64,000 nucleotides of DNA, taken from Margaritispora aquatica. Lineage: Eukaryota; Ascomycota; Leotiomycetes; Helotiales; Discinellaceae. Below, one piece after another: positions 23,316-33,798 of this stretch. The stretch spans positions 682,001-746,000 of the forward strand of contig VJWN01000014.1 of NCBI GenBank assembly GCA_007644065.1. Reading direction: 5' to 3'. The notes below the pieces were generated by a model that worked only from the letters and a program-made list of their open reading frames with translations, ran no database searches and was not told the origin of the DNA. Position 1 is the first letter of the stretch. Each line of letters starts with the position of its first letter. A program made the position numbers and the translations under genes.

Positions 23316-26300
23316 TCAATCCTGTTCCTCATCCGTGAAGTACTCGAAATCTCGAGGGCACTCTGCTTCCTCGGCTCCCTCTTCGTCCTCGTCAAGTGCG
23401 GTAAGCACACCTGCAACTGCTGCGGCACCTGACGCGTCCTCATCTGGAACCTGGCGATTCGCAACTGGTGTCACCGGCGCAGCGGTAGCTTTCGCAGCTG
23501 CTGCCTTCTTCAACTTCTCCTCCACCAACACCTTCTTCTCCTCGGGTTGGGTGTCGATCATCAAAATCACGCCTCCAGTTGGCTTCTTGACTGGTCGGTA
23601 ACGTGCGGATGGGAAGCTGATGAATTTGAGCTGTGCTGGCACAACTCTGGACATGTTTTCGATCTCATAGCCAACCTTCTCTTTCTCAAATTTCTTCTTA
23701 GCAATCTCGGCAGGAGTCAAGTTGTCCTTCTCAGTTTCTCCTTCCTTCTTATCCTCTCCCTTATCTTTGGCCTCCTCATCTACATCCATCTTATCTCCAG
23801 AGGGTGCACCGACTTTGGGTGTGGTTGGTGTCTGATCAATGTCCATACTCTCTCGTCGTTGAGCACGTTCCTTCTTCTGAGCACGTCGCTTTGCTTGGGC
23901 TGTGGTAGAAAGTACAGCAGTGGCGATGAGAGTGGGTGCTTCATCAGTCTTGACTTTCTGCTCTGGAGGATAGTCGAACAGACTAGGCCGAGTGGCGCTG
24001 TGAATCTTGAAACTTGGGATATCAAGGTTGGAATCAAGTCCAATCATAGCAGTAGGTGTGAAACTGAGCGAAAGGAAGTGGGTGAACGGAAACCAGTACC
24101 AGTATTGTGTGAAGATAGCCATACCCACAATACCAGCCATGTTGAGATTTCCGGTTTGGGTTTGCAGGCCGATGGTGCAGTTTCGTCCACCAGCATCGAT
24201 GATACCCAAAGCCAGCGCGCAACCGAACTTGGTCATCGCATCTTCGTGACGATCGCCAACAATCTTCTTGAGGGTCTTTCGAATGGAAGCGACCTTGGGG
24301 TTCATGACCTCATTTTGTTGAACCATAATCATTGCGAGTGAGATCAATGCACCTTGTCGCACAAAGTCTGTTGGGTCTTTAATCATAGGCTCCAACAAGT
24401 CAATAGCCTCGTCTAAGCCAGTACCAGCACAAGAAATACCTAGTGCCATGGCGGCACCGTATCGAACGTGGGGATTGTATGATTCTGAGAGTAGCTCAAC
24501 CATACGAGGAACACTGCCCGGCTTGCGGAACAGAATGAATCCCAAACTCATGACTGCAATTCTTCGCACATCGTCGTTGACATCGCTGACAGCAACATGG
24601 AGCAATTTTCGGACTGCCTTGTTGCTTCCAGTACCACAATAGGCCATGGCAACCGTCATGATTCCACCATAACGCAATGTTGGATCTGGATCATTGAGGA
24701 GACCTTCGATCAGCTCGTCGGCTCCCTCCTGGCGACCGTACATGATCAATGCCATGCCCACTGCGAGACCTCGCACAATTTTCTCGTGTTGGGTCTCGTG
24801 AGCATAGGTGATCATATCCTCGAGAGCCTTGACACTTCCTGAACCAAGCATGATCAAACCCATTGCAATACCGACAGCCTCACCATTGAGCGCCGAATCA
24901 GTGTACAAGCAGTTCTTTAAACTTTCGTATATAGGCTCGGAGCATGTAGCCATACCAGCAATACCCAATCCCAGTGCACCACCATGTTGTATAACCTCCT
25001 CGGTAGCTTCGTTGAATTGTTGCTGCAAGTAATCAAGAGCGTCAGCTCCATGGTTGGCATGAATCAAACCATAAGCATAAAGAGCACCACCTTGACTGAA
25101 GATTGAACCTCCAAGAGCCAACGGCCGAGGGAGATAAGGCTCAAGCAGCTTCTTGCACTGTGTCAGATTTCCTCGGTGAATAACTCCCAAAGCTGCTGTT
25201 GCTGAAAATTTGGACCAGTTAACGGCCTTCCCTAGCCACTCCAGATTATCGCGGAAGAACTTGTCGTTTGTTGTTCCTTGGTTCATAAATGCATTGCAGA
25301 ATGTGACTGCGGTATGAAAAATGGAATTTCGGCCCTCAAGACTGTCCCTGACCTTATTCAAGATGCTCAGATCTGTACGATTATTTCGATAGAGGAATTC
25401 AAGGTTCAGCCTAATTGTTTCGCTTCCATCGAGGATCTTGTGGATTCGGCCGAATGTTTCGAAATTCTCGTCCGAAAAGTTTTCGGTTATTGGTGCTGGT
25501 GCCCCAGCGGTGGCATTCAATTCCCCAAGGAGTTGATCTGACTCTGTTGCTTCCTGCTCGGGTTCTTCTGCAATCTTCATAGGCAATGCCTCGATGACCT
25601 TGGCCAAAAATTCCTGGGTTCCGTTGTCGTACAAGTCAAACGCAATTTGGTAGGCAACTGCAATTGAGTTTTGGTCCTCGTTCTTTACCAATTTCTTCAG
25701 CATCAGAGACGCCTCCTCGTTCTGATTCAGGTAGACAGCACATTTGGCAATGGAGAAGTAGTCCGGAGTAGGTATGTCGTTCAACAGATCCAGAATCATC
25801 TTCAGAATCTCTGTTCGCAAGCTACGCTCCTGCACAACGTCCATGCAAATTCCCAAAACATATTCCATCAGCTCCTCCGTTGGTCCAGCAGCGCCCTCGG
25901 CCACCTTGCTCTTCGATTTTTTTTCATCGTCGCTAGCACGCTTGATTACTTTGCGGAGGACATCGAGGTTCTGTGCTTCGATGGCAATTCCAACCACTTG
26001 TCTATATCGTCCCTCTCGTAAGCAGCTTTCGAACAAACGATTAATAACCTTTTGAAGGGCAGCCTGAGTAGCCCGATCTTGTGCAGCACCTGCTCCAGCC
26101 TTTCCCTTTCCGGCAGGTTCTGAAATTATCTCTGTAGAGCTGCGTGATAGGAGAGACTTGGAAGGTAACGTCGATTGAGAAAATGGTGTGGTTGGAGACT
26201 GCATAGCAGTTGTGTTGGCGTTGTCATGACCGAGGGCAAACGAGGTTGCAAGAGTAAGCAGAGAGTCGTCCTTCTTGCGTGCTTCATACGTGACATGTTG

Positions 26301-26719
26301 CGCGGCCGAGACCTCAATGTATGTGTCGACACATTTGGAGATGATGGTCTCCTCAAACTCGCCTTCGTTGTCAAGCTTGAATAGATCCCCAGCACCAAGG
26401 GCAAAGTTCATACTCTCATCATAAGCCTGCAGATGATAGTAGACCTTGGCCAGAACCAAAGATGCGAGTTGTCGCTCCGGAAAGGATTCGTCTTCATACA
26501 ATGCCTCGCTGAAGGGGCAAGTCAGTTTCGCGTCCACTGTAGATCTGCAAACAGCACATAGCACCAATAAACAACTCACATCTGTCCAATAGAGCCTGCC
26601 ACTTCCGTCCATAGTGTATCTATATCATCATTCAAAGTCTGGAGGGCGAAGACCTTGAGCTCAGGCTCCTCGTCAGACAAGAATCCAAGCACTCCAGAGG
26701 CTGAAGTCAAGCCAGGCAT
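23316..26719 (-). CDS. RPN2: 26S proteasome regulatory subunit Rpn2 (PSMD1)
   Basis: Two exons, complement(join(23316..26508,26580..26719)), 1110 residues. The intron starts GTGAGT and ends CTTCAG, joining GSIGQ to IEALYEDES. The open frame upstream of 26508 reads into the intron, so the true start is ATG 26719 (MPGLTSASGVLGFLSDEEP), the family's N-terminus. Proteasome/cyclosome repeats fill the middle (AYGLIHANHGADALDYL, MGLIMLGSGSVKALEDMI, YGRQEGADELIEGLLND, GAAMALGISCAGTGLDEAI). The conserved GNLNMAGIVGMAIFTQYWYW block follows. The C-terminus has a Lys/Glu-rich charged linker and ends in an acidic tail (EDEEGAEEAECP). Rpn2 is the largest non-ATPase base subunit of the 19S particle and binds the Rpn1/Rpn13 side of the proteasome. 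It is longer than yeast Rpn2 because of charged linkers. Single copy is expected and the gene looks intact. Confidence 0.97.
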
Positions 26720-26898
26720 TGTTGTGCAGTCGAGATGGGTGTATTATTGAAGAATGAAGTCTAAATCTTAGGTAAGAAGGATTCGTGGTACTTATTCCAG
26801 CTTGAAGATGTGGTTGGGATGGAAATGGTGGTTATTGTTGTCCTGTGTTGTTGACTTTGTTCCTGACAGCTCGTTCGCAACTTGCAGCTGGCAACACA

Positions 26899-26926
26899 CA
26901 CTCTCACTCTCACTCTCTCTCTCTCC
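26899..26926. repeat. CT/ACTCTC microsatellite
   Basis: Alternating CT units with interspersed ACTCTC repeats, in the RPN2 upstream region. Confidence 0.7.
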
Positions 26927-27482
26927 AGGCACAGCTCTGCACGTAATGTCGCGAATGACTAATCTATTTTTGGCTAGCCTGATCTGATCTGGCAGCCTCA
27001 CATATTAGGTGTTTAGCTCGTGTGCGGCGTTTCTGGTACGCGTCAAAAGGGATAGGAACATCAAAAATTCAATGGGCATGAATCATGAATTTGGACAAGC
27101 GAAAGGAACAATTTGTATGCTATTATTTTTATGAAAACATGGGGAATTGGAGAAATATTGGAATCTCCCATCTATCAGAAATACTCAATCCATCACATCT
27201 TACTCTTTGTGTCCAAGATGCCATGGGGGCGTTCGCTCCTGCATATGCTCTAACACTACCAAGGTACTTTTCTCGAAAGGAGGTTCGTTCGGGTAGCTCC
27301 CAATTTTGAAGTAGATGCCCATACTCATAGAATTCCATCACTTCCTGAACATCGACGACGTGATCATCCTCGTGCAGTTCTCCCATCTCGTACCAATGTC
27401 TCTGTAATTATATTCGATTCCTCCACTAGACCACCGTGTCCATCTGCGAATTCAGACAGTATTCATCCCCCCGTTGCCAGCT

Positions 27483-27503
27483 GTCGATTGTCGATTGTCG
27501 ATT
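27483..27503. repeat. GTCGATT x3 tandem repeat
   Basis: Three perfect 7-bp copies about 200 bp upstream of the CET1 start. Confidence 0.8.
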
Positions 27504-27702
27504 CCGCCCAATCCTTTGTCTTGAACCCGTTTGCGCCAACCATCAGGAGTGATTGCATTCGAATACCAACCCTCTGCGCAGGCCAACAGCAATTGCAGAA
27601 CCACCAGACCTTCAGATGAAAGGTTCTGCGAAGGTCATACGGAATTTTTTGTAGGTTGGGGAACGGTGCGCTTGGCCTGGGTTTGGGGACCGAATCGCAA
27701 AC

Positions 27703-30148
27703 ATGGACCTTCGTTCTATCATCAATACAGAAGCTGGGGAAAGCTCTGCTTCAAAACAACCCGCGCCAGTCACACCGGTGCAAGCTCATCCACCGCAGGG
27801 CTTTCGAGAATATAATCAGCATCACATACCACAAGCCTCACCTGTCAAACATCCTTCCCATGACTACGGGGCACAACCTGGTGGACCTTACCCATCTCCC
27901 TCCACGTATCAAAGTAGCTATTCAGGTCGACCTCCTCCTCCTCCCCCTATACAAGCACCACCTCAGAATGATTTGAGGTCGCCGGCGAGATCATATTCTG
28001 CTCAATCTCCATATCAACCTACGCCATCTTCAGCTACGAGCAGCCAATATCCCTTTCCACATCAGTCGAATCATACTCCTCAAAGTCCTGCGAATAATCA
28101 CCAATATCCACAACAACATATTCACCAAAGAGATAGCTACTCTCAAGTGAACACTCAAGTCAATCCTGCACCTCACCTTCAACATCAAAATTCTTTCAGC
28201 CAAGGTTCTCCAGCTCCACAAACACCTCCAATAGGCATACCTGGTGCTCCGCATCCATACCTGCAGCAACAACAGCAACACCTCCCAAGATCTGCATCTT
28301 CTTCCACTCCAACTTCTGCTCACAGCCAGCAGCAATACTTCAATCAATATCCGCAAGATAGCCCTGTATCAGCCACCCATTTTCCACCTTCACAGCTTCC
28401 ACAACACCAGCGACAACAATCTCAGCATTCTCAACACTCTCAACCTGGAACTCCTTTAGGACCTCCATTGGCACAAAGGCAGTCCTCTGGAGGGTTTGCT
28501 CAACCTTCAAGCCCTTACCAACAACGAGGATTTCCTCCTGGAGGATCTTTTGGTCATTTTCAACAAACTTCCCCAGCGCCTCCACCGCCAGCAGCTTTGC
28601 CAAGGCAACCTAGTACATCGAGTGCTTATGATTCGCAACGAACTTCCCTAAGTGAGCCGCAAAGGAGGTCGCAGAGTGAAAGAGAAAGGAGCATAAGTGT
28701 CAGTCCTAAAACCAGATTACCAAGCCAGCCACCACCAAGGACTGAAGTCACACCACAATCCGACAACGGATACAACGCTTCGATGAAACGGAAAATGGAG
28801 GATAGGGAGGTTGAGGTTGAACAGGGCTCCTTCACGCCTCAGCCAACAATGAAGCTCGAAAGTAACGGAAATCACATAAACCGAATGCCATCCCACTCTC
28901 CTCAACAACCTCCACAGCCACCGCCCAAAAAACGAACTCGTTATACAGAACCTCCGATATGGGCTCAAAGTGTGAGAACCAAGGGGCTGACGGTATTGCT
29001 CAATCGTGGCACACCAAAAACAAATGGAAAACAGCTCGCAGAAGCAGCTCCTCCACCCGTCGTAAAGGAGACAAATGGAGTTCGTCAAGCTTCACCTGTT
29101 TCTCGGGGTGGACCTTCTGATCGGCCCATGATTTCAAGTATATTGGGCCCATGGGAAGAAAGCATTACTGGAACGAAGCCTTTCGAGCAAATGACAAAGT
29201 TGGTGGCAGATTTTTTCTATTTGAACGTGGTGTCTCGCGATGATATTGGCGAATTATCAAGCAGAGGGATTGAGGTCGAAATCGAGGCAAAGCTAGGTCA
29301 GCTTATCGACAGGGATACTAATGAGAGACTTCGTCTACCAGTAATGTCTGAATGTCTTCTTGTGGATAATCAGAGAACAGCCTTTCGAAGCTCGATGACT
29401 GAGGTACGTGGACAATCCCTCAAAGGGGCTTCAAACTGACAGTTATAGTACCAACACAAAATGCTCAACGATTTTCTTAATGCAAGAGTGAAAGACGCAC
29501 ATCCAGACAATCCAACACATCGAAGCAAACGAGTCCAAATTCAATATCTTCATAGACGAGAAGTGGATAAATTCTTCGAACTCCCATCTTCTCTTCACGC
29601 ATCACTTCCGCCAGCTGTTAGGCAGAGGATAAACCCTCGACATAGCGTCAGAGTTCGTGTTAGTTATGATCAAAAGACCAATGCCGAAATAGCGAGGATC
29701 ATCAAAGTTCGCCTTGTTGATCTCGATATCTATAATCCAGCCTATCCTCTTGACTGCAGGATTTCTATCAATTTTGAAATGCGATACGAAGGCGACCTGC
29801 AGTCATTAATACAGTCTCCTTCTAACCCTGACCGTATCAAAGATCGCTTGAGCTACTCTCAATCCCATTATCAAATTGATCTGACGCAAGTTTCTCAAAC
29901 GACAGCTGTCAATGTCAGTTTTGATCAGTGAATGTAACATTATCAAAACGTTGCTAACATCCTCACAGGGAGCCCCTCGCACCGAGAAAGAACACGAGCT
30001 GGAAATCGAAATCTCAACAAAAGCCATTCGCGATCAAGGGCAGAAGGCAGCTGCAGGAGAAATAAACGAGTATCTCACGCTGGTGCAGGGAATGCTTGAC
30101 AACGTCCGAGTTTTGCAGAGGAATGTTCCAGGGCCAACACCCTCGTAG
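27703..30148 (+). CDS. CET1: mRNA-capping enzyme subunit beta (polynucleotide 5'-triphosphatase)
   Basis: Three exons, join(27703..29403,29449..29913,29969..30148), phase 0 throughout, 781 residues; introns start GTACGT and GTCAGT. The first 450 residues are Pro/Gln/Ser-rich and disordered, as in fungal homologues. The catalytic tunnel-fold domain follows: SILGPWEESITGTKPFEQMT, then metal-binding strand GIEVEIEAKLGQLID (the E-x-E-x-K type glutamates), YLHRREVDKFFELP, NFEMRYEGDLQ and the C-terminal HELEIEIST strand, whose glutamates are the second metal-binding pair of the Cet1 family. The enzyme removes the gamma phosphate from nascent pre-mRNA 5' ends as the first step of capping, in the nucleus, with the guanylyltransferase subunit. 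Fungal Cet1 enzymes are metal-dependent and unlike the metazoan cysteine phosphatase type. Its neighbour RPN2 is divergent; no functional link is expected. Confidence 0.95.
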
Positions 30149-31003
30149 GACGGTAAAAATAAAAATTGGGTGGTTTGTGGCACAATAATAGTCTTTTAGC
30201 GTTTCGCTCAGCATTTTTGGGGTTGGGGGTTGGGTTGGTAAAGGATACCCGGGGAGTTTATAAGCATGTCCTTGATACAATGGACCCTGCATACCTATCT
30301 GCAGATAATGGTGGGATCACTTGCAATATAGTACTATTACTGTTCCTCCTTTGCGCTCCATTCGCATTTACACATTTTTGTTCCAGTCAAATAAATCAGT
30401 TGCTTTGTAAAACCTTTCTTCTACCTTGCGGATTTTTCTTCGCCGCCGGCTTTAGTTTACTGAGCTGTCCTAGCTCTATTGAGTTATGGTTTCTGTTTGC
30501 CGTTCCTGTCTACTTTGTCTGTCCTGTCTTTGCAAGCTACAGATCTGATATACCTTAAGTATCAATGGCTCGCTCACCCACGATGAGAGCCGCTGGCAGT
30601 TGAGTCCTATGCCACCAGCAAATATCGGGTGTAGGCGAGGTTATGTGGAGTATTTTACCAAACCATATCTGACCATCAGGGTTGAAACAGTGAATCAGAA
30701 TACAACATTCATCTCCAAAACCGAGGCATGTTGTTTTTGATCACTTGAAAAGATTTTTATGACAAGTGTGAAATGTAGTGAAGGGAAGTTCTCAAATCTC
30801 ACTGCCAAGTTGTGGGAAGGATTCATGGTGTGATTTTGTTCTCGATTGCCTGTTTTCTACCTCGCTATCACAAGCGTTCCTGCTCACGTTTCCGGCACAC
30901 TCCATGTCCTGCTAAGCATATCTCGCTTGTTGTAATCTAATCCCTTTCAATAATTGAAATACACAATCCATTTGCTGTTCCCCCCATTCTCCTCCTTCAC
31001 TCA
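30149..31003. other. intergenic, no gene seen
   Basis: About 850 bp between CET1 and the small membrane protein; both 3' ends face this gap. ORF 30166-30558 is hydrophobic and Phe/Leu-rich but lies in the expected 3' UTR and has no family character. Confidence 0.45.
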
Positions 31004-31684
31004 TTACTTGGTTGAGCTCCAAGTAGACCACACACCCTTCCACATCAGCACACATGTGGCCAAACACATCACATGCAGAAACTCTCTGACGAACAGATAT
31101 CCCGTCAGAAGAGTCCTGAACGTGACAACAACGATCCGAGTCCTGCTGATATTGTGAGGTGGTGGTGCGACTCCTATTCCCGCATAGAAGTTACGTATCA
31201 TCCTTCTCCACGCTTCGATGTCCCATACCGAACGACGCTGAGGGTTGACTGCATTTTGCATCTGTGGTGGATTCGGTCCTCTCATGTGAGCACAACCATT
31301 TCCTCCTTGTGCTACCACTTGAGGTGCAACAGCATTCGCTCCACTCCATCCCTGTCCATCCACCCAGTGAACGAATGGTGTTAGTACCCAAGGTGCTGCC
31401 CACAACACGATGAATGCACATAGATCCAGTAGCTCAAACCAGGATGTTGTGCCTGCAGACCATGCAATGACGGAGTCTCGAAATGCCCAAGCCATGTAGC
31501 TGTATGCAAGGGCAAGAAAAGGCCCATGCCATGCTTCGGAGGCTTGAATGGATTCCTCGATCGGTGGAAATGTTGGCTGGCCGCCTGCGCGAAGGACACG
31601 ATTTGCAAGAGGGAGAGGGACCGCTGGTTTGTTGAAGAATTTCACCAATTGATAGACGGTGATGGCGAAGATGATGGTCAACAT
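31004..31684 (-). CDS. hypothetical membrane protein
   Basis: Single-exon ORF of 226 residues starting at ATG 31684. Four hydrophobic segments are visible: the first 17 residues (MLTIIFAITVYQLVKFF), about 55-75 (FLALAYSYMAWAF), about 82-105 (LDLCAFIVLWAAPWVL) and the C-terminal stretch about 190-216 (LLTGYLFVREFLHVMCLATCVLMW). The loop between the last two is polar with Gln/Asn/Pro. I do not recognise a family. The even amino-acid composition, aromatic-rich membrane segments and length support a real gene. It lies just upstream of another small membrane protein on the same strand, so they may be relatives, although I see no clear sequence match between them. Confidence 0.6.
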   Translation of the reverse strand: MLTIIFAITVYQLVKFFNKPAVPLPLANRVLRAGGQPTFPPIEESIQASEAWHGPFLALAYSYMAWAFRDSVIAWSAGTTSWFELLDLCAFIVLWAAPWVLTPFVHWVDGQGWSGANAVAPQVVAQGGNGCAHMRGPNPPQMQNAVNPQRRSVWDIEAWRRMIRNFYAGIGVAPPPHNISRTRIVVVTFRTLLTGYLFVREFLHVMCLATCVLMWKGVWSTWSSTK

Positions 31685-32619
31685 GATTGCTTTTCTGTGA
31701 GAGTCAAATGCGAATGTTGTTGTATTTTGGGATTCTGCTGATGATATTCAAGTGCCAAATTTATTGATGTTTTGTACCGTTAGCAAAAGATTTTGATAAG
31801 CTTGATGGTTATTTAGAAGAGATGAAGAAATTCCGTCGAAGAAGTGGTTTTTGGCCTTTTGCACTCAAGGGAAAGAGTTCCTTCTCATTTCGGATGGAGG
31901 TCTGGCAATATGGTAGGAACTCCTCTGAAGGGAGGTAGGTACGAACATGCAAGGGCAGCATGGCTTTCCAAGAATTCGGAAAGCGAGGAAGTTGCGATAC
32001 CATCTTCAGCCAGAATGTAATGATTTTGGAGATGGTGATTAGTAAGTATGCCCATATTACGATTCCATCAACAGGGAATTGCTCTCCAGACTGTTGTCGT
32101 TGAGATTGAAGAGTTATGGTGGGACAAAATTATACATCAGTAAAGTATTTTTTTGGTCAGGAGTTGAGTGCAGGATACGATAAGGTCCGTGAGGAGGAAT
32201 ACTAGAGCAGGGTGGGTTATTTAAGTATCTTGCGGTGAACTCGGTATAATAGAATTCGGATTTTCTTAGTGAGAAGTTGAGTTGAATGCATGATAGCGAT
32301 TGGGTGTATAAACTTTGACTCTCAATTGTGCTATAGTTTGATGTGTAAGGGGACTATGATTCTCGGAGGAAATGATAAATTACATCTTTATATCAGATTA
32401 ATTGCTTTGTTATCCCGAAATCAGCAAACAGAAGCATCCCTTGCTTTCCTAAAGGTCCCCTTCTGTCTCGTTTGGTTAACGGCTTAAGCGAGCTTCTTTC
32501 ACGGTGCCCACCCTTTCCATAGTCAAATTGTCTCGGACAATCAAGCAGAGTTTTCTACTCTAGAACACAGTTCTAAGTTCTCTGCTTCAAGATAATCAAT
32601 CCAGCCCATTCAACCAGTC
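31685..32619. other. intergenic with an orphan open frame
   Basis: About 930 bp. On the minus strand a frame is open from about 32,100 to 31,809 without a suitable start at its upstream end. It encodes a hydrophobic segment (IVIWAYLLITISKIITFWL) followed by a basic tail (MVSQLPRFPNSWKAML). The internal ATG would omit the hydrophobic part. It might be the second exon of a third small membrane-protein gene or a decayed copy. I could not find a convincing first exon. Confidence 0.3.
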
Positions 32620-33054
32620 CTAAGCTCCCACTAAATCCATCACCACACCCATTACACCCACATTCCCAAACACCAGCAACACAAGCCTCAAACCCAGCCC
32701 GGCCCAACAGCAAAACAACCCCGAATTCAGGACCGCGCTCCCCAAGCAGATGAGCAGAATCCTAGACGCTCTATGGTTAACCACTTCCGCGGTTTTCTTT
32801 GGCGACCAGTTGGAATGTTTGGTGGTCGCGACGCAGATGTGGATAGCGGTAATATAGATGCAGAAGAGCGTGAATAGGGCGTGCAGCCATAGACTGAGGT
32901 TGGCTGAGATGAGGCGCGCGATTGGAACGGCGTAGAGGCCGTGAGGGACGATGGGACTGAAGGTGAGGAGGGTGAGGTAGCTAGCGATGAAGTAGGTGAG
33001 GAGGATGTTGAGTGTAAAAATCACAAATTGGAGGTGATGCAGATAGGTCTCCAT
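32620..33054 (-). CDS. hypothetical four-helix membrane protein
   Basis: Single-exon ORF of 144 residues starting at ATG 33054 (METYLHHLQFV). Four hydrophobic segments lie at about 8-32, 45-76, 96-114 and 118-141, separated by short polar loops including a basic WSPKKTAEVVNHRASR loop before helix 3. There is no signal peptide cleavage motif and no recognised domain. The clean helix spacing and use of most of the ORF argue for a real protein. It shares strand and membrane character with the gene at 31,004-31,684. Function unknown. Confidence 0.55.
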   Translation of the reverse strand: METYLHHLQFVIFTLNILLTYFIASYLTLLTFSPIVPHGLYAVPIARLISANLSLWLHALFTLFCIYITAIHICVATTKHSNWSPKKTAEVVNHRASRILLICLGSAVLNSGLFCCWAGLGLRLVLLVFGNVGVMGVVMDLVGA

Positions 33055-33798
33055 TATGTTTGATTTTGAGAACTGCGATTGTTTTGGTTTGCTTTTGTTG
33101 GCGAAGAAGTTAAGTTGAGGTGAAGTGGATTGAGGCTATATTTCAATCTTCAGTAGGCTGTATATATATCCATAGTTTTCCTAATTTCGCTGCGAAGCTT
33201 CCAGCAAGTGTTGATACTAATTAAGGAGACTCGAAATGTCCCGCGGATGGTACAGTTCGATCACAGATTTCATTGTTGTATGTCGTCGTTGTCTTGGGAA
33301 CATTTAAAATTATGTCTGCAAATGACATGGACGAAATTGTAAGGTAAGCTCCCAAAGATCTTTCATAGACATTTATGCCACAGACTTCTTTCAAGATCAG
33401 TCGTATTGTATTCAAGTTTCGAAGTTAACACGACTTTGGCAATCAAAACAAAAAAGATATGCCGAGGATTCTCGCTTAGTTATTAAAGAGTAAATGAAAA
33501 CACATCCATATCAAAACTAGAACCCGAATTTGAGATTACCATTTCATCAAGGTCTGCGCAGATTTTCAGTTGAATGTAGAAATCAACAGAATTTGAGGAT
33601 ACTGGATGTAATGCAAATTGAATTGAAAAATCTAAATCTGAATCCGTAACCCTAAACGAAATGTAACGGCAACAAAAATTTCACAATGCCTGAAACGAAT
33701 GAAAGTCCCAGCAATGCCCACCTCGTTCCCAACACCTCGTTCCATGTCCAAACCCATCAACAAAGGAAACCCTTAAAGCAAAGCAGCCTCAAACCATT
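33055..33798. other. intergenic, AT-rich
   Basis: About 740 bp, noticeably AT-rich at 33,060-33,700. The only ORF (33221-33415, minus) has no support. It contains the upstream region of the four-helix membrane protein and the 3' flank of the cysteine-rich protein. Confidence 0.4.

Larger units (their letters stand above)
26720..27702. promoter_or_regulatory. divergent promoter region of RPN2 and CET1
   Basis: About 980 bp between two divergent housekeeping genes. It contains a CT-rich microsatellite at about 26899-26926 and three copies of GTCGATT at 27483-27503. ORFs at 27085-27386 overlap in opposite frames and lack family features. No specific proteasome-control element could be identified by eye. 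Confidence 0.5.

Noticed and set aside
27085..27386. Two ORFs on opposite strands upstream of CET1
   Set aside because: They overlap in antisense, have no family character and lie in the divergent promoter.
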